Source of the DNA: Ajuga chamaepitys
Lineage: Eukaryota; Streptophyta; Magnoliopsida; Lamiales; Lamiaceae
NCBI GenBank assembly: GCA_958295605.1
Contig: OY282504.1
Coordinates: 38,234,133-38,298,132 of the forward strand
DNA length: 64,000 nucleotides
Direction: 5' to 3'
Positions 22,208-29,806 of the stretch are shown in pieces (positions within the stretch are counted from its first letter, which is position 1; each line of letters opens with the position of its first letter). A model generated the notes under the pieces. The model searched no databases, had not been told where the DNA came from, and saw only the letters and a list, made by a program, of their open reading frames with translations. The translations under genes were made by a program, and so were the position numbers.

Positions 22208-23098
22208 AACACCGCGGAGCTACACGAAACAATAAAGAAGCTAATGCAATCACATGAGTGGTTCCGCGGAGAAAAGAATCATCTGCAAATGCACGTAGTG
22301 CCAAAGCTGGAGAAGAAGATAGCCTCGGCAGAGAGGAAAGTGGTTGAGGCCGAGGAGAGAGCCAAAGACTTCGAGATGAAATATCGGACTACCGCTGCCG
22401 AGATGAGCCGCGTCCTTGTTCACCAGAGGGAGTACGACCGGATACTTTCGGAGTTCGGTCTTCTGACCTTTGAAGAAGTGGAGGAACGGGTCGTAGAGAT
22501 CCAAGGTGACATCGCAACATTGATGTCAAGGAGCTCTCTCGAGTCATCGGAGCTCGTAAGGAAACGAGAAGTACTCGAGCTGCTGCTGAGCATGTATGAA
22601 GGGCTCAAGGGCCGAGGCAGATGGAGGCCCTCTGCCAAGGAGTTTATTGCCAGTACAAGCCAGAGGCAAGGTACCCCGAAAGCGCCTCGGAAGGACAAGA
22701 AGACCAAGGACAAGAAGAAATTCTCCGGACAGAGCAAAGGCATAGTTATCCGAGAGCCAGCTCCGGTGACCATGATTGAAGAAGAACCCCCTACGGTTGC
22801 CGAGGAGGTAGTCGAAGAGCTGGCCCGGGAAATCGAAGTGATGGCTCCGGAGGAGTGGGACCCTGAGCAGTGGGCTCAAACCACGAGGTCCGCGCCTCAA
22901 CAAAGTAGCCGAGCGCGGACCAGAAACGAAGTCCCTAGGCAAGCGCCCAGGGCCAGTCCTCGGCGTAGGGAAGCTCGAGGGGATGACAGAGCCGGAGCCC
23001 GAGGCCGAAGAACTTCAGGGTCCCGGAGGACGCAACAAAGATCAAGAAGCAGGCAGCAACGCCGGAGCGCCGAGTATTGGCTCGGGGGCCGGAGATAA
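22208..23098 (+). CDS. Antisense gene exon 4: coiled coil and basic Arg/Ser-rich tail
   Basis: Open from 22208 (NTAELHETIKKLMQSHEWFR) to a stop at 23096-23098. The first half is a charged helical region (KKIASAERKVVEAEERAKDF, EERVVEIQGDIATLMSR), the middle is a Lys-rich stretch (KAPRKDKKTKDKKKF), and the end is Arg/Ser/Gln-rich (RTQQRSRSRQQRRS), which may bind nucleic acid. It continues the antisense protein after intron 3. A nearby ATG at 22244 would also give a 284-residue product if expressed alone. Confidence 0.6.
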   Translation, partial: NTAELHETIKKLMQSHEWFRGEKNHLQMHVVPKLEKKIASAERKVVEAEERAKDFEMKYRTTAAEMSRVLVHQREYDRILSEFGLLTFEEVEERVVEIQGDIATLMSRSSLESSELVRKREVLELLLSMYEGLKGRGRWRPSAKEFIASTSQRQGTPKAPRKDKKTKDKKKFSGQSKGIVIREPAPVTMIEEEPPTVAEEVVEELAREIEVMAPEEWDPEQWAQTTRSAPQQSSRARTRNEVPRQAPRASPRRREARGDDRAGARGRRTSGSRRTQQRSRSRQQRRSAEYWLGGRR

Positions 23099-23654
23099 TG
23101 GCTCTCCTCCTTTTTGTTGTTGTGTTTTTGTTCTGTTTTTTTTTTTTTTCTATGTTTGAAGTTTATGTAAAAAACTTTATGATGTTTGTAATATTCAAAA
23201 GATAATAAAACTGTTGTAGTGTATACCAACGAGTTTAATGAAAGCAAAAGGTTACGAACTATTTTAATCGGGTGTCCGGGAACACGACAGGAAAAATTAT
23301 TAATTGTGTTAATTGAGTGTTCGGGAACACAGTATGGATAAATCCAATCTCCCCGGACGGATCAGGCGGGAGTAAACACTTCTCCGGTTAAACAGACAAG
23401 AAAGTGATATGAGTCCGGGGACTAAAATGCGAATCTCCTCGGACGGACCGAGAGAAAGAGTTTTAATTGTCCGGAGACTAGTAATGATAATATGAGTGCG
23501 TTAGGGCGTCCCCGTAACGTAAAGGATAACACAGCAAGATACGCAAAGAAAGAATTTTTATTCAATGATAAGTGCCGGAGCAAACTCGAAAGTACAAAGA
23601 GAGATAACAACTATAAAAGAAATTAAAGGTAAGATGGTACTTGAGATGTGGCCT
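23099..23654. other. Convergent 3' region between the antisense gene and integrase
   Basis: On the plus strand a T-rich 3' UTR and an AATAAA poly(A) signal (23204-23209) follow the antisense stop codon. Beyond it, repeated GTCCGGGAAC/GTTCGGGAAC phrases occur (23268-23320), with several CCGGACGGA copies (23350-23460). On the minus strand this is the region just after the integrase stop. The two transcription units therefore converge here. No other gene is seen. Confidence 0.55.
23204..23209 (+). terminator. Poly(A) signal AATAAA of the antisense gene
   Basis: AATAAA 106 bp after the stop codon at 23098, in T-rich sequence with 'tgtaa' elements upstream. It supports a complete plus-strand transcription unit inside the Gypsy element. 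Confidence 0.5.
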
Positions 23655-25550
23655 TCACAGATAGAAACGCCTTAAGTTAGTGACGTGCCAGCTTCGGGGA
23701 ATCGGGGTCCCGTTGAGATGTTCAAGCTGATAGGATCCAGAGTCGTGTGCGGCAACGACTCGGTAGGGACCTTCCCAAGAAGCGTGTAATTTCCCTTCGG
23801 GGGCAGCTTTGCTGGCTGAGTTGAGCCGAAGAACTAAGTCCCCGACATTGAATTGAGTGCCTCGGACCCGGAGGTTATGATACCGGGCTGCTCGTTGTTT
23901 ACATCTGGCCTGTTGAATGAATGATCGGTCACGGCGATCTTCAAGCTCATCCAAATTAGCCCGGAGAGCCTCGTCATTATTTTCTGGAACCAATGTAAGG
24001 AGGCGAGGACTCGGCACACTGATTTCAGCAGGGATAACGGCTTCGGAACCGTAAGTAAGGCTATAAGGAGTCTCCCCGGTAGAAGTATGCGGTGTTGTGC
24101 CATAAGCCCATAGGACTTGTGGAAGATTTTCAGCCCAGAGTCCTTTGGCATTATCCAGGTGCTTCTTTATTCCCGTGAGCAGTGTCGGATTGGTTACTTC
24201 AACCTGCCCGTTGGCTTGAGGGTGAGCAACCGAAGTAAAAATCTGTTTGATGTGGAGCTCGTCACACCATGACCGGAATGGATCGTTGGCAAACTGTTTA
24301 CCATTGTCCGAGATGATAGTGCTCGGGATGCCGAAGCGACAAACAATATTACGCCACACAAATTTCAAGATATTCTGACCAGTAATGGCTGTAAGTGGTT
24401 CGGCTTCGACCCACTTAGTGAAGTAGTCTATGGCAACAACCAGGAACTTCAATCCTCCCGGAGCAACGGGGAACGGACCAACAATGTCGATACCCCACTG
24501 AATAAACGGCCACGCACTCTGGATTCCAGTGAGCTCGGTCTGCGGCAGATGCTTTACACGGGACTGCAGTTGGCACTTGCTGCATTTGGTCACCAAGTCG
24601 TGAGCATCATTGAACAGGGTTGGCCAATAGTATCCCCAGCGGAGAACTTTCTTGGCTAATGTCCGGGAGCCGATATGGCTGGCACAGGCCCCTTTGTGAA
24701 CCTCCCGCAGAACTTGGGTAGCTTCGGCAGGAGCAAGACACCGGAGACTCGGTTGTAGGTATGAACGCCGGTATAAGACTCCATCATGAAAGGAGTATTT
24801 GGGAGCTTTGAGGACAACCTGCCGAGCTCGTAGCTTGTCAGTGGGTAGGACCCCATCTTGGAGATATTGGATGATAGGAGTCATCCAATTCGGATCACTA
24901 TTGGCCAGTACCGAAACTGTGGCCCCCTGAATTGCTGGATGAGATAGGTCTTCAACCATGATATCCGGAGATATATTTGTTTGGACCGCGGAGGCCAACT
25001 TGCTGAGTGTGTCTGCTCTTGCATTTTGAGCACGCGGTATTTTCTGAATAATAACTGCATCAAAAATTGACATGAGCTTGAGTGTTAGAGCACGATACCT
25101 GATCATTGTTTCACCCTTGGCGATATATGTCCCCTGAATTTGTTTGGACACGATCTCGGAGTCTGTGAAGAGTTCAAGATGACGAACGCCCAAGGATTGA
25201 GCGAGCCGGAGCCCGGCGAGAACTGCCTCATACTCCGCTTCATTATTAGTCACCTTGAACTTGAAACGGATGACGTATTTTACTTTAACCTCCTCGGGGT
25301 CAATGAGGAGTATCCCGGCACCACTTCCCCGAGTTGTGGAAGCTCCATCTACATATAGCTGCCATTTCATATGTGCGGGTACGTGGGTAGCGGAATGATG
25401 TGTATCCTTGTCTGTCGGAGACTGGGGAACGTCTCCCGGGGTTTCAGCCAGAAAGTCGGCAAGTGCTTGTCCCTTGATTGCTCGTCGGGGAAGATATTGA
25501 ATATTATATTCGCCTAACTCGACGGCCCACTTTGCGAGGCGCCCAGACAC
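23655..25550 (-). CDS. Gypsy pol, C-terminal part: archaeal-type RNase H and integrase
   Basis: 631-codon minus-strand frame. Residues 66-180 form a second RNase H (YVDGAS at 66-71, NNEAEYEAV at 102-110, TDSEIV at 129-134), the extra RNase H type seen in Tat-lineage Gypsy. Integrase follows: zinc-binding H285, H292, C323, C326; core triad D355 (GIDIVGPF), D415 (SDNGKQF) and E451 (GQVEVTN). The C-terminus ends GPYRVVAAHDSGSYQLEHLN and RSWHVTNLRRFYL; no chromodomain. The first ATG here is internal: a nonsense codon (TAG, plus-strand 25569-25571) separates this frame from the upstream pol frame in this copy. All integrase catalytic residues are present. Confidence 0.9.
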   Translation of the reverse strand: MSGRLAKWAVELGEYNIQYLPRRAIKGQALADFLAETPGDVPQSPTDKDTHHSATHVPAHMKWQLYVDGASTTRGSGAGILLIDPEEVKVKYVIRFKFKVTNNEAEYEAVLAGLRLAQSLGVRHLELFTDSEIVSKQIQGTYIAKGETMIRYRALTLKLMSIFDAVIIQKIPRAQNARADTLSKLASAVQTNISPDIMVEDLSHPAIQGATVSVLANSDPNWMTPIIQYLQDGVLPTDKLRARQVVLKAPKYSFHDGVLYRRSYLQPSLRCLAPAEATQVLREVHKGACASHIGSRTLAKKVLRWGYYWPTLFNDAHDLVTKCSKCQLQSRVKHLPQTELTGIQSAWPFIQWGIDIVGPFPVAPGGLKFLVVAIDYFTKWVEAEPLTAITGQNILKFVWRNIVCRFGIPSTIISDNGKQFANDPFRSWCDELHIKQIFTSVAHPQANGQVEVTNPTLLTGIKKHLDNAKGLWAENLPQVLWAYGTTPHTSTGETPYSLTYGSEAVIPAEISVPSPRLLTLVPENNDEALRANLDELEDRRDRSFIQQARCKQRAARYHNLRVRGTQFNVGDLVLRLNSASKAAPEGKLHASWEGPYRVVAAHDSGSYQLEHLNGTPIPRSWHVTNLRRFYL

Positions 25551-25602
25551 CTCGGGTTTGACAAGAATCTAGCGGATAGGATGGTTGGTCAGAATCCGTA
25601 TT

Positions 25603-27123
25603 TCACGTCCTTGGAAATATGGCCGTAAACGCCGAGCTGCCATAACAATTGCCAAAGCGGTTTTTTTCTAACATGGAGTACCGTGTCTCCGCCCCGTGGA
25701 GAACACGACTTGCGAAGTAGACAGGATGTTGGACCCCATTGACTTCGCGCACAAGTGCAGTACTGATAGCTTCCTCGGAGGAAGCTAAATATAAATAGAG
25801 CGGCTCTCCGGGGAGAGGAACTGACAAAGTGGGCAACTGCTGTATGTGACGCTTCAAAGCCTCGAAGGCTTCGGTGCACTCCGGAGTCCACTCAAAGGAC
25901 TTCGCCTGTCTCAAAATTTTAAAGAATGGAAGCTGGCGCTCGGCCGCTTTAGATAAGAACCGATTTAAAGCCGCTAAACCACCTGTGAGGCGCTGAACAT
26001 CCCTGAATGTCTTGGGTGGCTGCAGTTCTAGCACATCCCGAAGTTTGGCCGGGTTGGCCTGCAAACTTTGTTGGGAAACCATATATTCTAGAAACTTGCC
26101 GGAGCCGACGCCAAAAGTGCATTTCGCCGGGTTAAGGCGCAAATTGTAGCTGCGTAGGGTGCGCAACGTTTCGGCAATGTCTTGCACACATGAAGAATGG
26201 GAGATACTCTTTATAATGAGGTCGTCAACGTAAACCTCGACGTTGCGGCCAATCTGGCCGTGGAAAACCCGATCCATGAGGCGCTGGTATGTGGCTCCGG
26301 CGTTCTTAAGCCCGAAGGGCATTTTCTTAAAAGCATAGAACCCAAAAGCAGTGATGAATGCTGTCTTGATTGCATCTTGCGGATCCATAAATATCTGGTG
26401 GTATCCCTTGTACAGATCTAAGAAACACAGGGCCTCATACCCAGTGATGGCCTCGGCCTTTTGATCTATGGAAGGTAGGGGATAACAGTCCTTCGGACAA
26501 TGCTTGTTGAGGTCGGAGAAGTCGACGCACATCCGCCATGCCCCACTGGATTTAACCACCATTACTGGATTCGATAACCAGGAGGGGTAATATACTTCGA
26601 ACATGATGTCTGCATCCAAGAGTTGCTGTACCTCGATTCGAATGGCCTCATTTCGCTCCGGAGCGAATTTCCTCTGTTTCTGCTGGATTGGCTTTACGCT
26701 GGGATCGATATTTAGCTTGTGCGTTATTATATCGGGAGAAACCCCGGGCATATCCAGAGGAGACCATGCGAAGACATCAGAATACTCTCGCAAGGTCTGA
26801 ATTACAGCCTGGTGTAGCCATGGCACATCCACGGCTCCTACGGTTACTGTCTGTTCCGGCTTGGACGGATCAAGCGGGACTTGTGCAGTGGCATCCCCCA
26901 ACGAGGTACATTCCCGAGGTTCCAGAACCGACGATGCCACCTGAAGCTGCTGTTTGGGTGGAACCTTGGCAGTCTTTTTGAGTGCCACATACATACATTC
27001 TTTTGAAACCCGCTGACTCCCGCGGATAGCCACTTCGCCATGCGAGGTGAGAAACTTTAGTGCGAGGTGATACGTGGAGCAAATGGCTTTGGCGGGGGTA
27101 AGCCAGTCCCGGCCCAATATCAT
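25603..27123 (-). CDS. Gypsy pol, N-terminal part: protease end, reverse transcriptase, RNase H start
   Basis: 506-codon minus-strand frame. It starts with the protease tail MILGRDWL, then RT: DFSDLNKHCPKDCYPLPSID (about 201-220), FLDLYKGYHQI (about 234-244), MPFGLKNAGATYQ (268-280), YVDD (298-301). The RT-linked RNase H begins at about residue 440 (LYLYLASSEEAISTALVREV) but breaks off after MLEK at a homopolymer (plus-strand T run at 25661-25667), where the frame shifts. With the stop at 25569-25571, this splits pol in two. The protein would copy element RNA into DNA; this copy cannot make it whole. Confidence 0.88.
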   Translation of the reverse strand: MILGRDWLTPAKAICSTYHLALKFLTSHGEVAIRGSQRVSKECMYVALKKTAKVPPKQQLQVASSVLEPRECTSLGDATAQVPLDPSKPEQTVTVGAVDVPWLHQAVIQTLREYSDVFAWSPLDMPGVSPDIITHKLNIDPSVKPIQQKQRKFAPERNEAIRIEVQQLLDADIMFEVYYPSWLSNPVMVVKSSGAWRMCVDFSDLNKHCPKDCYPLPSIDQKAEAITGYEALCFLDLYKGYHQIFMDPQDAIKTAFITAFGFYAFKKMPFGLKNAGATYQRLMDRVFHGQIGRNVEVYVDDLIIKSISHSSCVQDIAETLRTLRSYNLRLNPAKCTFGVGSGKFLEYMVSQQSLQANPAKLRDVLELQPPKTFRDVQRLTGGLAALNRFLSKAAERQLPFFKILRQAKSFEWTPECTEAFEALKRHIQQLPTLSVPLPGEPLYLYLASSEEAISTALVREVNGVQHPVYFASRVLHGAETRYSMLEKNRFGNCYGSSAFTAIFPRT

Positions 27124-28094
27124 GTTGTACGTGACGGGGAATTCACCACATAAAAATTCACGAAGATGATTTTTATCTTCGGATAAGTCCCCAAAGATGC
27201 TGGGAGAGTGATGACACCTTCTGGATGGACTTCACCTTGAGTGAAAGTCTGTAATGGCCCGGGAGCCGGTCGAAGTTGATCCCGTGAAATCCCCATCCGT
27301 TGGAAACAGTCGGCAAATATAACACTCACCGCGGCCCCATTATCCACGAAGACCCGCCTTACTGTTATATTGGCTACAGTCATGTCGATGACAATAGCAT
27401 CAGTGTGAGGTGTTATCTCCGGAACCGGGTCCCTATCCGTGAAGCTGACAGTCTCGGATTGATGGAGGCGTTTGTGACGTGGCTCCTCGGGAGGAGGACG
27501 TCGAGCCTCTGCCTTCAAGGCGTGTCGCGAGGCCCCGGTGGGAAGGGCCCCATATATCACGTTTATCACGTGAGGAGGCGCGTTGTCTCCGGGTCCTCCC
27601 GGAGGAGGAGGTGGCGGCGGGAGGCATGGCTGTTGGCGATTGCCAGAATCTTGTCGTGCATAGTTATTGGGCCCCGGCCGATTATTCTGCCACGGTGGCC
27701 GATTTTGTTGTGTGCCGCGGTCATGATACCCGCGATTATTGGATGACCCCCCATTCTGACCTGTCCGGGGCTTATCGTCGGTCCGCGCAATGTATTGGCG
27801 CAAGAATCCTTTCCTCAGGCACTCCTCGATTTTCTTGCCAAGTTCTCGGCACTCCTCTGTCTCGTGCCCATGATCTCGGTGGTACGCACACCACTTTCCA
27901 CGATTCCTCTTTTCAGGAGGCGCAGTCATCCGCGGACAAGGTCGCAGATCGTTCTTGTGGATAGAAAGGATTTCAGCTCGTGACTTTGTCAACGGAGTCA
28001 ATTGTGGAATATCACTTCGGGATTCTGAACGCCCCGGGGTCAGGCGGGAAAATGCACTAGGTCGAGTACTAGGCCCGGTTTGTGCCTTGTCGGA
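27120..28094 (-). CDS. Gypsy nucleocapsid zinc knuckle and aspartic protease
   Basis: Minus-strand frame following the gag stop codon and in the same frame as gag; the first ATG is at 28001. It has a CX2H-type knuckle (CAYHRDHGHETEEC), as in Tat-lineage elements, then a Gly/Pro/Asn-rich linker, HVINVIYG, and the protease active-site region FVDNGAAVSVIF, where DNGA stands in place of the usual D-S/T-G-A/S. The frame ends after VVNSPSRTT, where the next frame picks up the protease tail (TYNMILGRDWL), so a frameshift lies near 27128. Confidence 0.8.
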   Translation of the reverse strand, partial: SDKAQTGPSTRPSAFSRLTPGRSESRSDIPQLTPLTKSRAEILSIHKNDLRPCPRMTAPPEKRNRGKWCAYHRDHGHETEECRELGKKIEECLRKGFLRQYIARTDDKPRTGQNGGSSNNRGYHDRGTQQNRPPWQNNRPGPNNYARQDSGNRQQPCLPPPPPPPGGPGDNAPPHVINVIYGALPTGASRHALKAEARRPPPEEPRHKRLHQSETVSFTDRDPVPEITPHTDAIVIDMTVANITVRRVFVDNGAAVSVIFADCFQRMGISRDQLRPAPGPLQTFTQGEVHPEGVITLPASLGTYPKIKIIFVNFYVVNSPSRTT

Positions 28095-29267
28095 TTACCG
28101 CTTGCTAGCGTGTTTCTCACGCTTCTGGCGAGTCTGCTCCTCGGCCTTAGCAAATTTGCACACTGTTTTGAACAGTGCTCGGGTTGTGATTGGGGTATTC
28201 CGAACTAATTCAGTGTAAAGTGCTCCGGGACGGAGTCCATTCATGAATGCGTTGATGACTACGTCATCGGGGCAATTTCCCACCTTTAGACTTACCGCTG
28301 TGAAGCGGTCAAGAAATTGGGTGACAGTTTCACTGTCCCGCTGTTCCATATTCATGACATCGGCCAGGGTGGCCATGGGCTTCGCCCGTGCTTCGAACCG
28401 TGCCCAAAAGTGCTCGGCGAGTTCTCTGAAGGAGGATACGCTGTTGCGTGGGAGAGAATCAAACCAAACCCGAGCTTCATCCTGTAAGTACTCAGGGAAA
28501 ATCTTGCAGTACTGGAGGGATGTAATGTTATCATGGCTAAGCATGCTGTGCCTAAAAGCTCCAAGAAAATTGGCCGGATCTCCGGTGCCATTGTAAGGTG
28601 GTATGGCTGGCCGTTTGAGCCCTTCGGGAAGGGAAGTGGCCATGATTTCCTGGGAGAACGGTGTGATGATATCTCCATTGGCATCAAGACCCAGAATCCT
28701 GTCCAGTTCAACATTGCGTTGAACTTGCTCATACTCTTGAAGATCTAGAGCATGAGGATTGGCATAGCGAACTCTCTTAGCCGCATTAAGTGGACGGCGG
28801 CGATCCACATCAGTAGGTTCATCATTGCGAGGTCGTGATTCGTTAGAACTCCCATGGTCCTCGGAAGAACCAGGTCGTTCCCGTCGCCGATCCTGACGTC
28901 CGCGGTACCCCGGGTCCTGTTGATCACGCGAGCAAGGTGGAGGTACCACGGGATTAGCATTATGGCCGGCAGGCCCCGCGACAGGCCCCGAGGGATGTAG
29001 GCGATTAACTGCCCAATCTTGAAGAATGTGTGCATGCTCTTGTAGGAAAGCCTGGAGCAGTTCTGGGGTAATTTGAACGTTAACCGGTGGTTGAGCAGCA
29101 ACAAGATTAGGGTTTTGCAGGTCTTGAGGCGGTGGAGGGTTTTGATTGCCCTGATGATTAGACGTACTCCCTGCTGGCAATTGCCTCGGCGGCAAAACTT
29201 GATCCACGGGTGGATCCTGGTTAGATTGATCACCGTGGCGAGATTGATTCAAACGTGTTGTCACCAT
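28095..29267 (-). CDS. Gypsy gag capsid protein
   Basis: The start is taken at MVTTRLNQSRHGDQ (29267) rather than at the earlier ATG at 29435, because the upstream 56 codons lie in the leader and LTR. The N-terminus is Gln/Pro/Asn-rich and disordered; the middle carries Arg/Asp-rich sequence; the C-terminal 180 residues are the Retrotrans_gag capsid region (NITSLQYCKIFPEYLQDEAR, FRELAEHFWARFEARAKPMA, FLDRFTAVSLKVGNCPDDVV, FMNGLRPGALYTELV). It ends at a TAA (plus 28095-28097) in the same frame as the downstream zinc knuckle, so the full gag may need readthrough or this is a nonsense mutation. Confidence 0.85.
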   Translation of the reverse strand: MVTTRLNQSRHGDQSNQDPPVDQVLPPRQLPAGSTSNHQGNQNPPPPQDLQNPNLVAAQPPVNVQITPELLQAFLQEHAHILQDWAVNRLHPSGPVAGPAGHNANPVVPPPCSRDQQDPGYRGRQDRRRERPGSSEDHGSSNESRPRNDEPTDVDRRRPLNAAKRVRYANPHALDLQEYEQVQRNVELDRILGLDANGDIITPFSQEIMATSLPEGLKRPAIPPYNGTGDPANFLGAFRHSMLSHDNITSLQYCKIFPEYLQDEARVWFDSLPRNSVSSFRELAEHFWARFEARAKPMATLADVMNMEQRDSETVTQFLDRFTAVSLKVGNCPDDVVINAFMNGLRPGALYTELVRNTPITTRALFKTVCKFAKAEEQTRQKREKHASKR

Positions 29268-29307
29268 GATTCTTGAATGCGATGTGAACGTCAAAAATTG
29301 TTGGTTA

Positions 29308-29332
29308 AAGCGTTCCCACAGACGGCGCCAAT
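29308..29332 (-). promoter_or_regulatory. Primer-binding site region of the Gypsy element
   Basis: Immediately internal to the 5' LTR the minus strand reads TGGCGCCGTCTGTGGGAA. TGGCGCCGT matches the complement of the 3' end of plant tRNA-Asp, commonly used by Tat/Athila Gypsy elements, with lower match afterwards. The same leader phrase (GCCGTCTGTGGGAA) is next to the LTR of the Copia element at 49-54 kb. Confidence 0.6.
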
Positions 29333-29786
29333 TGATAAAGCGCAATCCGGTAACCACAAAATCTAACGATAATCTACACAAACAGAATATAAAAACACAA
29401 GGTTTACGTGGTTCGATCCGGAGATCTACGTCCACGGGCAGAAAATCACTCTTGCCGAGGTGTTTCCTTTACTAGTAACGTTGAGTTTACAGGTAGTAAT
29501 TCAGTATACAGAGTGCGAACCCTAATTCCGAGTTCTTTTCACGTATTTATACTTAGCTTTTCTAAACCCTAACTGAACCCTAACAAACTTCCTATATTCA
29601 CGCCCACTTCCAGCTGCATGGCGGTTGGGAACGAATCCTCAGCCTTGATTCGCGGAACAAACCACTCGCTGGGCCAAGGCGCGTTCCTGGGCCTGCTGGG
29701 CCTATGCTTGCTGGGCCTGCACGTGCTGGGCCGATCAGTGGGCTTTAGTATTAACCCGACCCGAGGTGATCGGGTTATCCCTATCA
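29333..29786 (-). repeat. 5' LTR of the Tat Gypsy element
   Basis: 454 bp, the promoter LTR for the minus-strand gag-pol transcript. TATA box TATAAATA on the minus strand (plus 29544-29551). Differences from the other LTR are few (for example near 29401, 29477, 29510, 29650 and 29710). Confidence 0.9.
29544..29551 (-). promoter_or_regulatory. TATA box of the Gypsy 5' LTR
   Basis: TATAAATA on the minus strand, about 210 bp from the LTR's internal edge and conserved in the other LTR (19051-19058). Likely directs gag-pol RNA. Confidence 0.55.
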
Positions 29787-29806
29787 GGGAGACTTTTCAT
29801 TATTAA

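Larger units (their letters stand above)
18841..29786 (-). mobile_element. Complete Ty3/Gypsy Tat-lineage LTR retrotransposon, TSD GGGAG
   Basis: Two LTRs of about 453 bp (18841-19293 and 29333-29786) enclose gag, protease, reverse transcriptase, two RNase H regions and integrase on the minus strand, plus an antisense spliced gene on the plus strand. TSD GGGAG is exact (18836-18840 and 29787-29791). LTR ends on the minus strand are TGATAGGG...TTTATCA. Only about half a dozen LTR differences are visible, so insertion is fairly recent. Yet gag-pol has an in-frame stop, two frameshifts and a nonsense codon, so this copy is not autonomous. The second, archaeal-type RNase H after the RT-RNase H, the absence of a chromodomain, and the antisense gene before the 3' LTR all point to the Tat lineage. 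Confidence 0.92.

Noticed and set aside
27300..27964. Long plus-strand frames opposite gag-pol
   Set aside because: Shadows of the GC-rich minus-strand protease/nucleocapsid frame; no domain and no splice signals, unlike the antisense gene at 20-23 kb.
28243..28748. Plus-strand frames opposite gag
   Set aside because: Shadow frames of the gag capsid coding sequence.
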